Shown one piece after another: positions 22,761-34,371 of a stretch of 64,000 nucleotides of DNA. Numbering within the stretch: the first letter of the stretch is position 1; each line of letters starts with the position of its first letter. The stretch comes from Pegoplata infirma (lineage: Eukaryota; Arthropoda; Insecta; Diptera; Anthomyiidae). The notes beneath the pieces are model-generated. The model saw nothing but the letters and a program-made list of their open reading frames with translations, ran no database searches and was not told the origin of the DNA. The position numbers and the translations under genes are program-made. The stretch spans positions 34,457,410-34,521,409 of the forward strand of contig OY992537.1 of assembly GCA_963921195.1 (NCBI GenBank), written 5' to 3'.

Positions 22761-23442
22761 TGAAAACACGCTAACTTTTGAAAGACTTTACGGAGGCTCC
22801 TGAAGTTTGGCATATATGTTGGGCATTTACTTGGTCAGGTTGGTATTGCAATCCAGCGAAATCGGTCCAGTGGTTCAAAAGTTATAAGCAAATGAGTGAA
22901 TTTCGGCAAGGGTTTTTCTGGAATTTACGAGATAAAACACACGGTAACTTTCGAACGGCAATTCTGAGGGTGCTGAAGTGTGGCATACATATTTGTCGTT
23001 CCTCTGGTCCGGTTCGTTTTAAATTTTAGCCAAATCGGTCCAGTGGTTCAAAAGTTATTAGCAAAACCGTAAATTTCAGATTCGCCTCACCTTAAATTCA
23101 CGTGTTGAAACCCCGTTAAACAGGTTTTAAAAACATTGGTTAGTCACAAAAATATTTTACAACGCATTTTTGTCACTCAAAAATATTTTTACACTAAAAG
23201 AAAAAAAAATACACTCGAAAAAAATTTTACACACAAAAAAAATTTTACACCCAAAAAAAAATTTAGTAAATTTTTTTTTTTTTTCAAAAATTAGTTAAAA
23301 AAAAAGTTTTTTTAAACAAAATAAAATATTTCTAATCAAAAATTTTATTTTTTCACTCTAGAAAATTTACTATAACTTAAAAAGGGCATTGTGGAGGGTA
23401 TTCATAGATTCGGCCAAGTCGAATTTCACTTTTCTACTTGTT
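22552..23442 (+). mobile_element. DINE-1-like element, full length, expanded microsatellite
   Basis: Runs from TATACCCTCCACTCTAGTGA through GGACCCCATAAAGTATATAT, a GTCC/GTCT microsatellite, two similar blocks each with 'ggttcaaaagttat', and A-rich ACACTCAAAAAAA stretches, to GTGGAGGGTATTCATAG and the hairpin TTCGGCCAAGTCGAA then TTTTCTACTTGTT. About 890 bp. Closely similar to the copy at 45594-46457. Confidence 0.88.
22687..22761 (+). repeat. (GTCC)n(GTCT)n microsatellite
   Basis: About seven GTCC followed by about eleven GTCT tetranucleotides, at the position where DINE-1 elements normally carry a short GTCC/GTCT run. Confidence 0.95.
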
Positions 23443-23631
23443 ATTTTTTGCTGAAAATATTGGTTTATATTAGAACATTACTGAAAAATCATTTTTAAGA
23501 TAACTGAAAATTGTTTGGTCTGTAAAAATTTTAATTTTTTCTTTTTTTTTGCGAAAAAAAATTTAAAAATTTTGTTGGGACCAAAAATTGTTATATTTTA
23601 TTGATTTTTATGCTATTTAATATATTATATA

Positions 23632-25317
23632 TGGGGCATTCCATGTGAAATCGGACACTTTGAAAAACTTTTTTTTTAGATTTTCCCAATTTGTTTACAG
23701 TTTTTAGTACCCTTCGAAAACTCCTTCGTGGTAAATTTTCAGATTTTTTTGATGACCCGTTCAAAAGATATCGAATTTTTAAAAATTGGTAGTTTGTTCC
23801 TTTACTCAAAATTCTTTTAATCATAACTTCTTCAATAATGGTCCAAATTTCAAATTTTTTTCTTCAAAATTTTTGTTTTTTAAGTACTTTCTAAAAAAAA
23901 ATACCGAAAAATTCTTAAAAGCGCTCTAGTATGCGATTTTTAAGTTTTAAAATTTAAATCTCATTTTTGAAAATGTTTGTACTCTTTGATTTTTTCGAAA
24001 TTTTTTTGTGTAAATTTGTTCCAACCGCTCTAACTGCCCTAATAGTGCCCTTAGAGCAACAAAATGTATGACCGGCCCACAATATTTTTTTAGTGCAAAC
24101 ATTTTCTCTGAACACAATTACCCTCTATCTTTAATTGTTAAGGCGGTCCCCATACAATTTTTTTTATTTTTTGTAAATTTGTTTTATTTAATCAGCTTCT
24201 ACCGGTCCAATGGTGCGTCCGAGAGGGGTCATTAGTGAGACCGACCCCCATTTGTTTTTACCCTACAACATTTTTTCAAAATATACCTACGCCCTATCTC
24301 AACTCCCTAAGTAGGCTCCCATACAAAATTACATTTTTATAAAATTTGCTCCAACTGTTATTTGTATGGGAGCCTACTTAGGGAGTGGAGATAGGGCGTA
24401 GGTATGTCTTGAAAAAATGTTGTAGGGTAAAAATAAATGGGGGTCGGTCTCACTAATGACCCTTCTCGTACGCACCATTGGACCGGTAGAAGCTGATTAA
24501 ATAAAACAAATTTACAAAAAATAAAAAAAATTGTATGGGTACCGCCTTAACAATTAAAGATAGAGGGTAGGTGTGTTCAGAGAAAATGTTGGGACTAAAA
24601 AAATATTGTGGGTCGGTCATACATTTTGTTGCTCTAAGGGCACTATTAGGGCAGTTAGAGCGGTTGGAACAAATTTTAAAAAATGTCGTTTTGTGTGGGA
24701 GCCCCCTTAGAAATTGGAGATAGGGTATTAGTTTGTTCCAAAGAAATGTTAAGACGTAAAAATTAATGGGGGTCGGTCCTATAAAGGACCCCTCTATGAC
24801 GCACCATTGGAGCAGTAGAAATGATTTTAAGATTGGAAAATTACAATAAAATTTTTTCAAAAAATTTTAAAAAATAGTAATAATCGTTATCCCACGATCT
24901 TCCTGGACAAAAAATTGTAGAATTGATAGAAGTTTTACACAAAAAAATTTCGAAAAAATCAAAGAGTACAAACATTTTCAAAAATGAGATTTAAATTTTA
25001 AAACTTAAAAATCGCATACTAGAGCGATTTTAAGAATTTTTCGGTATTTTTTTTTAGAAAGTACTTAAAAAATCAAAAATTTTGAAGAAAAAAATTTGAA
25101 ATTTGGACCATTATTGAAGAAGTTATGATTAAAAGAATTTTGAGTAAAGGAACAAACTACCAATTTTTAAAAATTCGATATCTTTTGAACGGGTCATCAA
25201 AAAAATCTGAAAATTTACCACGAAGGAGTTTTCGAAGGGTACTAAAAACTGTAAACAAATTGGGAAAATGTAAAAAAAAAGTTTTTCAAAGTGTCCGATT
25301 TCACATGGAATGCCCCA
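23632..25317. mobile_element. GGGGCATTCC foldback, complete
   Basis: Begins TGGGGCATTCCATGTGAAAT and ends with the same sequence inverted, between TATA on each side. The arms (about 23632-24323 and 24365-25317) are inverted copies; the right arm is longer because the left has lost a block near 24010. Near the centre, CCCATACAAA and TTTGTATGGG flank a short loop. ORFs at 23591-23824, 24453-24860 and 25125-25367 are arm translations. Three relatives lie at 7337, 32155 and 60737. Superfamily unknown. Confidence 0.85.
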
Positions 25318-25513
25318 TATATTTATTAATGCTAAATTGTTCTCGTTTGTTAATTTTTTTGCAATAGAAATGTTATTTATTGTCTTTAAAATGGTTTTTC
25401 ATTTGCCGATTTTCTGCCGATTTTTTTTTTTTAATTGAAGTGTCGATAAAGCCGATTTTTTTCGAAAATCTGCCGATTTTTCATTGAAATCATCTGGCAC
25501 CCCTGATGAGCAT

Positions 25514-26450
25514 AAAAATACAATAATTCTCTTCAGTAGCATGTTAACTACACTCAAAAGAAAACCTCTGTCAAAAAATCTGTAAAATGACTCTCAATTT
25601 AGAATTACAAGATTTTAGCAGATTTTTCTGCTGAACTGAATATTTTAGCAGAATTCTCTGCCATTCAATTTCTGAAAACAACCGAAATTTTACAGAATCT
25701 TTACTGATTCTGTTTGCTAAGTTTTAAAAAGTTTTTGTGCAGATTTTCAGCAGATTATTTTGCTAATTTAACAGATATTTTTTGTTATCTTTTTTTAAGT
25801 ATTTTTTTAAATGTCGGCCTCGCAAACATGAAAATCAAATGTCACTTTCTGAAAATTAAAGTGGACGAATATAAATAGCTCCCGCTTATATGCGTCACTT
25901 TATATGTTACACAAAATATAATTTTGTCGGCTTGCCATAGTAAAATGTCGAATTTGTCGAAATTTATAGTATTTGAGTACAAATACATAAAAAATTATGA
26001 ACTTTTTCATTAAATTTTTTTACTTTTTCATAGTATTTATGAAGAAATGATAAATATTCTTAAATTTCACTATTATGATTTACTCATAAATACTATGAAA
26101 AAGTTTATAAGTATTATGAAAAAGTTAATAAATTTTATGAATTTGTTCATAAATACTATGAAAGTCGTTCATTTGAAAGTGATTCTGAGTCGATCGGTAT
26201 ACCTGAAGTACATATACGTGGGCCTAGGACCAATATTTCGGATAGTTACAAACAGCAGCAGTATGGTATAAATGTTTCACCAAAGAAAAATTTTACACTC
26301 AACAAAAGATTTTTGCGAAAAATTAAAATTTTCCAGTCAAAAATTTTATTTAAAATCATAAAAAAATATAACAATTTAAATTAATAAAAAATTGAATTTT
26401 CCACTCAAATTCATTTCTTTTCAATTTTTTGTATTGTGAAGGAAGGATTC
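25514..26450. other. unassigned DNA with small repeats
   Basis: 25549-25800 resembles the CTGTAAAAT repeat family and starts ACACTCAAAAGAAAACC. 26010-26165 repeats ATAGTATTTATGA and its complement. 26190-26270 is a much decayed DINE-like piece (CCTAGGACCAATATTTCGG). No gene. Confidence 0.45.
26010..26165. repeat. TCATAAATACTATGAAAAAG repeat cluster
   Basis: CTTTTTCATAGTATTTATGA at 26022, its inverse at about 26084, then a diverged form at about 26110 and ATAAATACTATGAAAG at 26150. Alternating direct and inverted copies can fold into hairpins. Confidence 0.65.
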
Positions 26451-26454
26451 GTGG

Positions 26455-27142
26455 ATTTGGTCTGTCTGTATATCTGTATGTCTGTCTGTCAGTTGAAACT
26501 AATGAAAGACTTGCCTAAGGCATATATAAGGCATTATAAGGCATTCCACACCAAATGTCCCACTACAGAAACACATGTGTCCCGTGAATTTCTGAATAGG
26601 TTGTATGAATAGCTATGAATAACTAAGAAATTTTCGTTTTTGGTTTTTCAATTTTTAAAAAACTGGTCTTAGGAGGTCAAATATTGTGCCACGCAAAATT
26701 TGTGTCGAGTTGCCTTGTTAAAATTACACCACAATCTCAAAAATTTACACTCTTGTATAGTTGAGCTATTGACTAAATTTTTTATTTTTTTTTTTAAGTA
26801 TTCAGAACCAGTTCTGAAACTTTCCATTTTATAAAAAAGTCAATTTATCAAAAATCCGGCAAGGGTTTTTCGCGAATTTACAAGAATTTAAAAGTCACAA
26901 AAATATTTTACAAAGTATTTTTGTCACTAAAAAATATTTTTATACTAAAAAAAAACAAATTAAACTCCACAAAAAATGTTACACTCAAAAAAAAAATTAC
27001 GTTTTTTTTTACAAAATTGTCAAAAAAAAATTTTATTTGAAATAAAGTATTTTAAATATTTTACTATAACTTAAAAAAGAACATTGTGGAGGGTATTTAT
27101 GAATTCGGCCAAGTCGAACTTAACTTTTCTACTTCTTTTTAC
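26455..27142 (+). mobile_element. DINE-1-like element, decayed and interrupted
   Basis: A CTGTCTG microsatellite remnant at 26459-26492 and GTTGAAACTAATGAAAGAC are followed after about 330 bp of other sequence by CGGCAAGGGTTTTTCGCGAA, the A-rich 3' half, and GTGGAGGGTATTTATG with hairpin TTCGGCCAAGTCGAA. The intervening segment (about 26535-26865) starts GGCATTCCACACCAAATG, as at 53683, so it is probably a separate insertion. Confidence 0.65.
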
Positions 27143-29924
27143 TCGTTTTTAGCTAAATTTGTGCAAATTTTTAAAGAACACGTTATTTTTTATTTATTTT
27201 TTTTTTTTAATTAAAAAATTATAATAATTTTTTGGAATTAAAAAATTATAATAATTTAATCTTTTAGGCAAGAGTACGTAACTTGCAGACATTTTTTTTT
27301 TTTGTTCTGTATTCTTTAAATCCACTGTGCATTATCATCAGTACCATCATTATACCTTCGTAGTTATTTTAATATGTAAGATGAGCTTGTCGCCCAAAAA
27401 AAATTTTTGTTGTCAGATGGATTACAAGCGTTCATATTCTACAATGCTTGTCATATCTCCAACACTTGTTGTTTTTGACTGTTACACTCAAAACAAAAAA
27501 AAAATAGTGCAAACATGGAAATGAAATTAAAGGCAAAAGAAAAAAAAGAGACTTGGTAAAGAACACCTAAATGACAAAAAAAATATATTTTGACAACCCT
27601 ACAGGAAGTGATAGACCAATTGATCTAAAGGAACCTATCCAAGAGGTTAAAAAAAACTGGTCAGCGAACTGTTATTAAATTACAAATTCCGTTAAAAATT
27701 GTAAAAGAACCAATTTGATGACTAGTGCAACGAGAATATATCACAAGTTTTTAAGACAATTTTCTATAAAGAAATGGTCAGATTCTAAAACATCTGTTCT
27801 ATAGAAAAATTCTAAAATTTTTTTTAACATTTTTTTTAATACAAAAATTTCTTAGGCAATTTTTGATTCTTTGAAAAAATTTTCTACAGCAATTTTCCCA
27901 TAGAAAAAGTCTTAAATTTTGTGAATTTTATTTAAAATTTAATATTTTTTTATAAAATGTGTACTAACAATTACTATTAAGTGTATCCCTGATAGATTTA
28001 ACTTAAAAAACAAAACAACTACCAAGAATTATCTGTTCCCGTTACCACTCTTTCACCTTAATGTCGTTATTAATTTCGACATATACATTCACACCGTACA
28101 TAAAGCATAGTTAATGTTTGTATGCGTTGTACAAATATGTTTACAAAACATACATAAAATATAATTTGTTTATGTATTGGTTTAATTTTGTTGATGTTTG
28201 TCGGCTGTTGCTTCTGTTCTTCCGTAATGTTATTTACCCGTACAATAATGTACTCGTAACTCCTACCACGGATGTGTTTATGTTTAAATGTGTTTGTATT
28301 GCTAGGTGTTTGCGTTTGTATGTGTTTGTATGAACTTTTTTTGTACTTTGATAAATTATTATTATTTCGTTGTTGTTAATTAAATTTTATCGTTATTGAT
28401 TGCTATCAATATGATATTTTAACATACATATATAAATATTTTGTTGTTGTAAATGATGTCTGTTGTTTGATATGTATTAATGACATTGTTTTACAATTAT
28501 AAATGAAAAATCATATATGAATTGAATATACATTCAGGTAATATGTGTAGGTATACATACAACTGTATAGTGTCAATGTCAGATTAACGATGCGTTAAAT
28601 TAAATGAGATAGACAAATGCCAATTATATACTGTTTATTTTATTTTTACTATTAATTAAAGTTCAAACATAATTTTTCACAAATATAAAAACGACATAAA
28701 AAGGACAAAAAGGATTTTTAGAAAATTTTCCACAACTTTTGAAAAAATTCGAGAGATGTTTCTAAATTGTTAAACAAATAAAATATATTTTTTTAATCTT
28801 TTTAAAATGACAATAAAATCTTGCATGTCATTCAACGATTTTGCCTGTTGCAAACTCGTCAGATTCTAAGATATTTTTGCATTAGAAAATTTTTCTGATT
28901 TACAAGGGAGTCTGCGTGGTGTCACCATCCGATCTTCATGAAATTTGGATATGTTGTTTAGAACGGATAATAATAGGATCTGGATTTGAGTCCCCATTTC
29001 TAAAATGTTTCGCTACGGAATATTTATTTTATATAATTGTAGTTGCTTAAGTTTAAGTCCTTTAAAAAACTGTTGAAAATAATTTAATGGAAAAAAACTA
29101 CGAACTCGGAAAATTTTCTACTAAGATTTTGAATTATCTGGATTTTGGGTTATATTTTATTTAGAATTATTTTCTTAAGAGGATGATGTTAAATTAGGAA
29201 CACAAGGAGTACTAGTTTACTTCTTTATCTCCATTTATTTCTTTTATGAATCTGAACATTGTTTAATTTCGTAAAATTGTTTTTGTTTACTTTAGAAGGC
29301 AAAAAATACAACTTTCCTTGATTACTATCCAATGTACACACTTTTAAATAACTGCTCTTCGATGAAAATGTTTATTGTGCTTCATAAATCTTTTTGAGAA
29401 ATATCTTTGATATTATGTTTCGAGCGTAAGAGATTCAAACAATTATGTCCTTAGATTTTTTTAACCCTTGTTTTAATCAAATTTAGTAAATTAAAATGTT
29501 CGTTGGTATTAAATATGAGCAAAAAAAAATTATTTTGAGTCAATTAATGTCAGGCACAAAAAGAAGTTCGAAAGAAAAAAAAATGGATCAAAAAATGTTA
29601 GGTTAAAAAAAATGCCATTCCATATTGTTCCCTGTTTTTTCCATTTCGTTCCCCGTTCCACTCCCTTTCCATGTTGCTTTTATACCTTTCCGTAAAACAT
29701 GAATTAAAGAATGAAAAAAATTCTAGAGTCTTTATTTCAATTGATTTTAAAAGTACCATTTAACCCTTCCTTTACTAATTGTTTACCCCTTTTAAACAAA
29801 AAGAAATTTAAATTACGTTTTTCTTAAAATGTTATATTTTTTGGTGATTTGATGGAAATTTTAAGTTTGTAAAAACATTTTCAAGAAATCAAAAACCAAC
29901 GAATTAATTTTTTAATTCGTTTGA
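27143..29924. other. unassigned AT-rich DNA
   Basis: 27262-27292 is a relic of a TSC 3' end (CAAGAGTACGTAACTTGCAG). 27770-27930 has weak palindromic-core minisatellite units. 28080-28560 is rich in TGTTTGTATG-type and ATATACAT words. No credible gene; ORFs at 27327 and 28118 are short and unconvincing. Confidence 0.45.
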
Positions 29925-30352
29925 CTAAAGTTGCAGTTTGACAATATAATCTAACAAATAACGAAAAAGAAATCAAGAAATACTATTTTCATTTTCTTAA
30001 AACCAAAAATTTTAATAACTTGGGTTTGTAACTTGGATAACAATTCACCTCGTGGTGAATAAACCCGTTTTTCACCAGCTGGTGAATAAAAAGTAACATT
30101 AATTATTTTTCAACAAAAAAAAAAAATTTTTCATTTTTTTTTTTTTCATCAATTTTTTTTTTTTTTTAATCAATTTTTTTTTCATCAAACTTTTTGTTTT
30201 CATATTTTTTTTTTTTTATTTCATATTTTTTTTTTTTCATCAAACTTTTTTTTCATCATTTTTTCTTTATTAAATTTTTTTTATCAATTTTTTTTTTTCA
30301 TCAATTTTTTTTCATCAATTTTTTTTTTTCATCAAATTTTTTTTCATCAATT
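29925..30352 (+). mobile_element. TSC composite element, copy 2, 3' truncated
   Basis: The head begins partway in (AAAGTTGCAGTTTGAC), keeps both dyads (CACCTCGTGGTG, CACCAGCTGGTG) and passes into T-rich satellite, which stops at 30352. The tail is missing. Confidence 0.75.
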
Positions 30353-30358
30353 GAACAG

Positions 30359-30484
30359 TTCATACGAACACTGAAAAAAAACCTTCGTGATATAAATGAA
30401 ATAGATTCATTAATTTGTTTTCATGTAACCAATGAAGGAATTCATAAGCTTAATTATCATGCATTTTTGGAACAAATTTTATAA
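30359..30484 (+). CDS. possible orphan terminal exon (weak)
   Basis: Directly after the T-rich satellite an acceptor-like CAG (30356-30358, with a long T tract upstream) opens a 41-codon frame ending in TAA, followed by AATAAA at 30508. The residues (for example INEIDSLICFHVTNEGIHK) are not low-complexity, unlike the satellite ORFs. I do not recognise the protein. A chance frame of this length is quite possible, so this is only a candidate. Confidence 0.15.
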   Translation, partial: FIRTLKKNLRDINEIDSLICFHVTNEGIHKLNYHAFLEQIL

Positions 30485-32154
30485 AATTTGATTCATTAGA
30501 TTTTACAATAAAATGAAATTAATAAATTATATATTTCAAGAAATCTTTTTTAAATTTCAACTCAGTGAAACTGAAATAAATGTTATAAAAAAGCGGCAGT
30601 TTTTGGAATTAAGAAAAACTGTAAATGCAGTTGTGTAAACAAGACCTTGAACCATCACTGAGCAATGTTTAAGGATTACCCCACTTTATCCGTAAAAGTT
30701 ACAGAGGGTTAAAGTTGAAAAATCGATAAAAATGGCTTGAAATAATCCATAGTTTTTACATTATTTCGCTTTTTTTTTAAGTTCTCCTTATATTTCAATC
30801 TTTTCCGGCATAACACAAAGTCAGTACATATAAGAGATTATTTTAATGTTTGATAGATGCTTCATCGCTTGGTAAGAAGTTATAAGACGGTTAAATTTTG
30901 AAACCAAAAATTAATAGTTTTTAAATTTTCGAGGTTTTTTGATCAGGGATTTCGGCCCCCTCTATAAAATGAAAAAAGTTGAACTAGAGTTGGTAGCTGT
31001 TGTAATTCTTAAAATTTTGGAATTAATCCCGTTAATGTGCCACGAATAGTTAAGGAGTTTCAGCAGATCAAAGTTCGCAAGAAAAAACGTAATTTTTTTA
31101 AAATACCAGTTTTTCGCGAGGCACATTCGCGGTTTCATTCGAAATTTGGTGGACTCTTGCGTAAACCGAGTTTTTTGTGAGTTTACATAAAAAAATCACT
31201 GGCGGGTTTATAAAAAATAAATTGCAAAAATTTTATGGCATTTTTGAAAATTGTGCGAAATTTGCAAATCTGTTTCCTATTTTTTTTAGTAGCAATTAAT
31301 GCATCATGTTCATTTTAATACACCAAAAGACGTGCCTTAACGAGTAGAACTGATTTGCTTTTTGACTTTTTACTTTAAGCCATTCTGAGCGGAAAGCGCG
31401 ATGATTTTATCTAAACCTGTTTTGATCTGGCACATCCAAGGCTTTACACGAAATCGGATGAAATTTTTTTTAAATGAAAGCCCACTTGATGTGTCATCAT
31501 TAAATCACAGGCGGGTTAAAAAATTTTGATAATTATAGATTTTTTGGACCATATTAAATTTTCTTGTTATAAAAAAGCATCACCGATTTTTTTTAACTAC
31601 TGGTACAATGATACGATTTTCCGTGATTTTCTTCAGTAATACCAACGCGTATTGCCTGAATATGTTATAAAAAATTGTGAAACTTTTCTTTTACCGCGAA
31701 TTAATCGCGATTTTAGGTACTTAGATATTTTTTTTTTTTAATCGTTTGGTCATTAAAGGGTTAAATTTATATCATATATTTTAGAAGAAATGATATATCC
31801 TGGCATGTTTTAATAACGCATGCAACAAATGTGTAGAAAATAAAATCTTTAAAATATTTTTAAGATTTTTAAAACCGCTAAATCTTAAAACCGCCATAAC
31901 TTTTGACCCCCTTGCGCGATTTAATTGACGCGAACGAATTTCTTATTCTTAAATAGCATCTAATATTTATGCCAACTTTCATCGATGTGCCATCAAAACA
32001 AAAATCACATCTTTTTTAACTCAAAATTTAAGTCTAAAACGGAACTCCTCATTTACTAAAAATCGAGTTATTTAAAATCTTTCGCGGTTTTTCTTGTGTA
32101 TAAAAAATTCAAGTATATAGTGAAATTTTGTGTGAGAAAACTGAGTGAAATATA
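30485..32154. other. unassigned AT-rich DNA
   Basis: Moderately complex sequence (for example near 30640-31600) without partners in the window and without a sustained reading frame. It may be an old transposon body. Confidence 0.4.
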
Positions 32155-34104
32155 TGTGGCATTCGATGTCAAATCGGACACTTTTAAAATTTTTTTTTTT
32201 TTAGATTTTCCTAATTTGTTAACAGTTTTTAGTACCCTTCGAAAACTCCATCGTGGTAAATTTTTAGATTTTTTTGATGACCCGTTCAAAATATATCGAA
32301 TTTTTAAAAATTGGTAGTTTGCTCCTTTACTCAAACTTCTTTTAATCATAACTTCTTCAATAATGGTCCAAATTTCAAATTGTTTTTTTCAAAATTTTTG
32401 TTTTTTTACGTACTTAAAAAAAAAAATCCTAAAAAATTCTTAAAAGCGCTCTAGTATGCGATTTTTAAGTTTTAAAATTTAAATCTCATTTTTGAAAATG
32501 TTTGTACTCTTCGATTTTTTTTTTAAATTTTTTGTGTAAAAGTTCTATCAATTCTACAATTTTTTTGCCCAGGAGGATCGTGGGATAACGATTATTACTA
32601 TTTTTTTAAATTTTTTTAAAAAATTGTATTGTAATTTTCCAATCTTAAAATCATTTCTACTGCTCTAATGGTGCGTCATAGAGGGGTCCTTTATTAGACC
32701 GATCCCCATTAATTTTTACGTCTTAACATTTCTTTGGAACAAACTAATACCCAATCTCCAATTTCTAAAGGAGCTCCCACACAAAACGACATTTTTTAAA
32801 ATTTGTTCCAACAGCTCTAACTGCCCTAATAATGCCCTTAGAGCAGCAAAATCTATGACCGACCCACAATATTTTTTTAGTCTAAACATTTTCTCTGAAC
32901 ACACCTACCCTCTATCTTTAACTGTTAAGGCGGTCCCCATACAATTTTTTTATTTTTTGTAAATTTGTTTTATTTAATCAGCTTCTACCGGTCCAATGGT
33001 GCGTCCGAGAGGGGTCATTAGTGAGAGCGACCCCCATTTATTTTTACCCTACAATATTTTTTCAAAATATACCTACGCCCTATCTCAACTCCCTAAGTAG
33101 GCTCCCATACAAAATTACATTTTTATAAAATTTGCCCCAACTTTTATTTGTATGGGAGCCTACTAAGGGAGTGGAGATAGGGCATAGGTATGTTTTGAAA
33201 AAATGTTGTAGGGTAAAAACAAATGGGGGTCGGTCTCACTAATGACCCCTCTTGGACGCACTATTGGACCGGTAGAAGCTGATTAAATAAAACAAATTTA
33301 CAAAAAAATAAAAAAAATTGTATGGGGACCGCCTTAACAGTTAAAGATAGAGGGTAGGTGTGTTCAGAGAAAATGTTTGGACTAAAAAAATATTGTGAGT
33401 CGGTCATACATTTTGTTGCTCTAAGGGAACTATTAGGGCAGTTAGAGCGGTTGGAACAAATTTTAAAAAATGTCGTTTTGTGTGGGAGCCCCCTTTGAAA
33501 TTGGAGATAGGGTATTAGTTTGCTCCAAAGAAATGTTAAGACGTAAAAATTAATGGGGGTCGGTCTTATAAAGGACCCCTCTATGACGCACCATTGGAGC
33601 AGTAGAAATGATTTTAAGATTGGAAAATTACAATAAAATTTTTTAAAAAAATTTTAAAAAATAGTAGTAATCGTTATCCCACGATCCTCCTGGGCGAAAA
33701 ATTTGTAGAAGTGATAGAAGTTTTACACAAAAAAATTTCAAAAAAATCGAGTACAAACATTTTCAAAAATGAGATTTAAATTTTAAAACTTAAAAATCGC
33801 ATACTAGAGTGCTCTTAATAATTTTTTGGGATTCTGTTTTTAAAAAGTACGTAAAAAAACAAAAATTTTGAAAAAAAAAATTGAAATTTGGACCATTTTT
33901 GAAGAAGTTATGATTAAAAGAAGTTTGAGTAAAGGAACAAACTACCAATTTTTCAAAATTCGATATCTTTTGAACAGGTCATCAAAAAAATCTGAAAATT
34001 TACCACGAAGGAGTTTTCGAAGGGTACTGAAAACTGTAAACAAATTGGGAAATCTGAAAAAAAAAAAGTTTTTCTTAGTGTCCGATTTCACATGGAATGC
34101 CCCA
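32155..34104. mobile_element. GGGGCATTCC foldback, copy with both ends
   Basis: Left end TGTGGCATTCGATGTCAAAT is slightly diverged; right end ACATGGAATGCCCCA is canonical; TATA flanks each side. About 1.95 kb and more symmetric than the copy at 23632, since the left arm keeps the block with GGATCGTGGGATAACG. The apparent ORFs at 32068, 32096, 32716 and 33868 are arm translations. Confidence 0.85.
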
Positions 34105-34221
34105 TATATAGTATAAATAAAAAAAAATCTGTGAAAGTGTTTTGTTTATTTAGTGGTCTTACCTAACAATAAGTCAAGTTTTTCTCCACCCCATCAAATG
34201 AAACTTTGTGCATCGACTAAA

Positions 34222-34371
34222 GGTTCCTACTGACGACGCAATATTATGTACAATATGCAATTATATTGATGGTGTGTGGGTAAGATTGACCATTGTACAA
34301 TCGTCAATATTACCCACATACCATCAATATAATTGCATATTGTACATAATATTGCGTCGCCTGTAGGTACC
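34222..34371. repeat. 150-bp continuous palindrome
   Basis: The two halves meet at TTGTACAA (34293-34300, centre 34296.5) with almost no loop. GGTTCCTAC..CGACGCAATATTATG on the left is matched by CATAATATTGCGTCG..GTAGGTACC on the right, with few mismatches. The first unit of the 764-bp tandem repeat starts inside its left half. Confidence 0.9.

Larger units (their letters stand above)
22070..25505. mobile_element. hAT-like element, perfect 8-bp duplication
   Basis: Ends CAGGGCTGCCA and TGGCACCCCTG are inverted repeats (one mismatch) flanked by ATGAGCAT on both sides (22062-22069 and 25506-25513). Subterminal TGCCGAT/ATCGGCA motifs occur at both ends (22084, and several at 25407-25478). The 3436-bp interior is largely other repeats: DINE pieces (22329-23442) and a complete foldback (23632-25317). 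No transposase frame seen, so non-autonomous and old enough to have gathered insertions. Confidence 0.87.

Noticed and set aside
26535..26865. Complete insertion element starting GGCATTCCACACC
   Set aside because: The left edge resembles the foldback at 53683, but no inverted right end was found, so it is mentioned only within the interrupted DINE copy.
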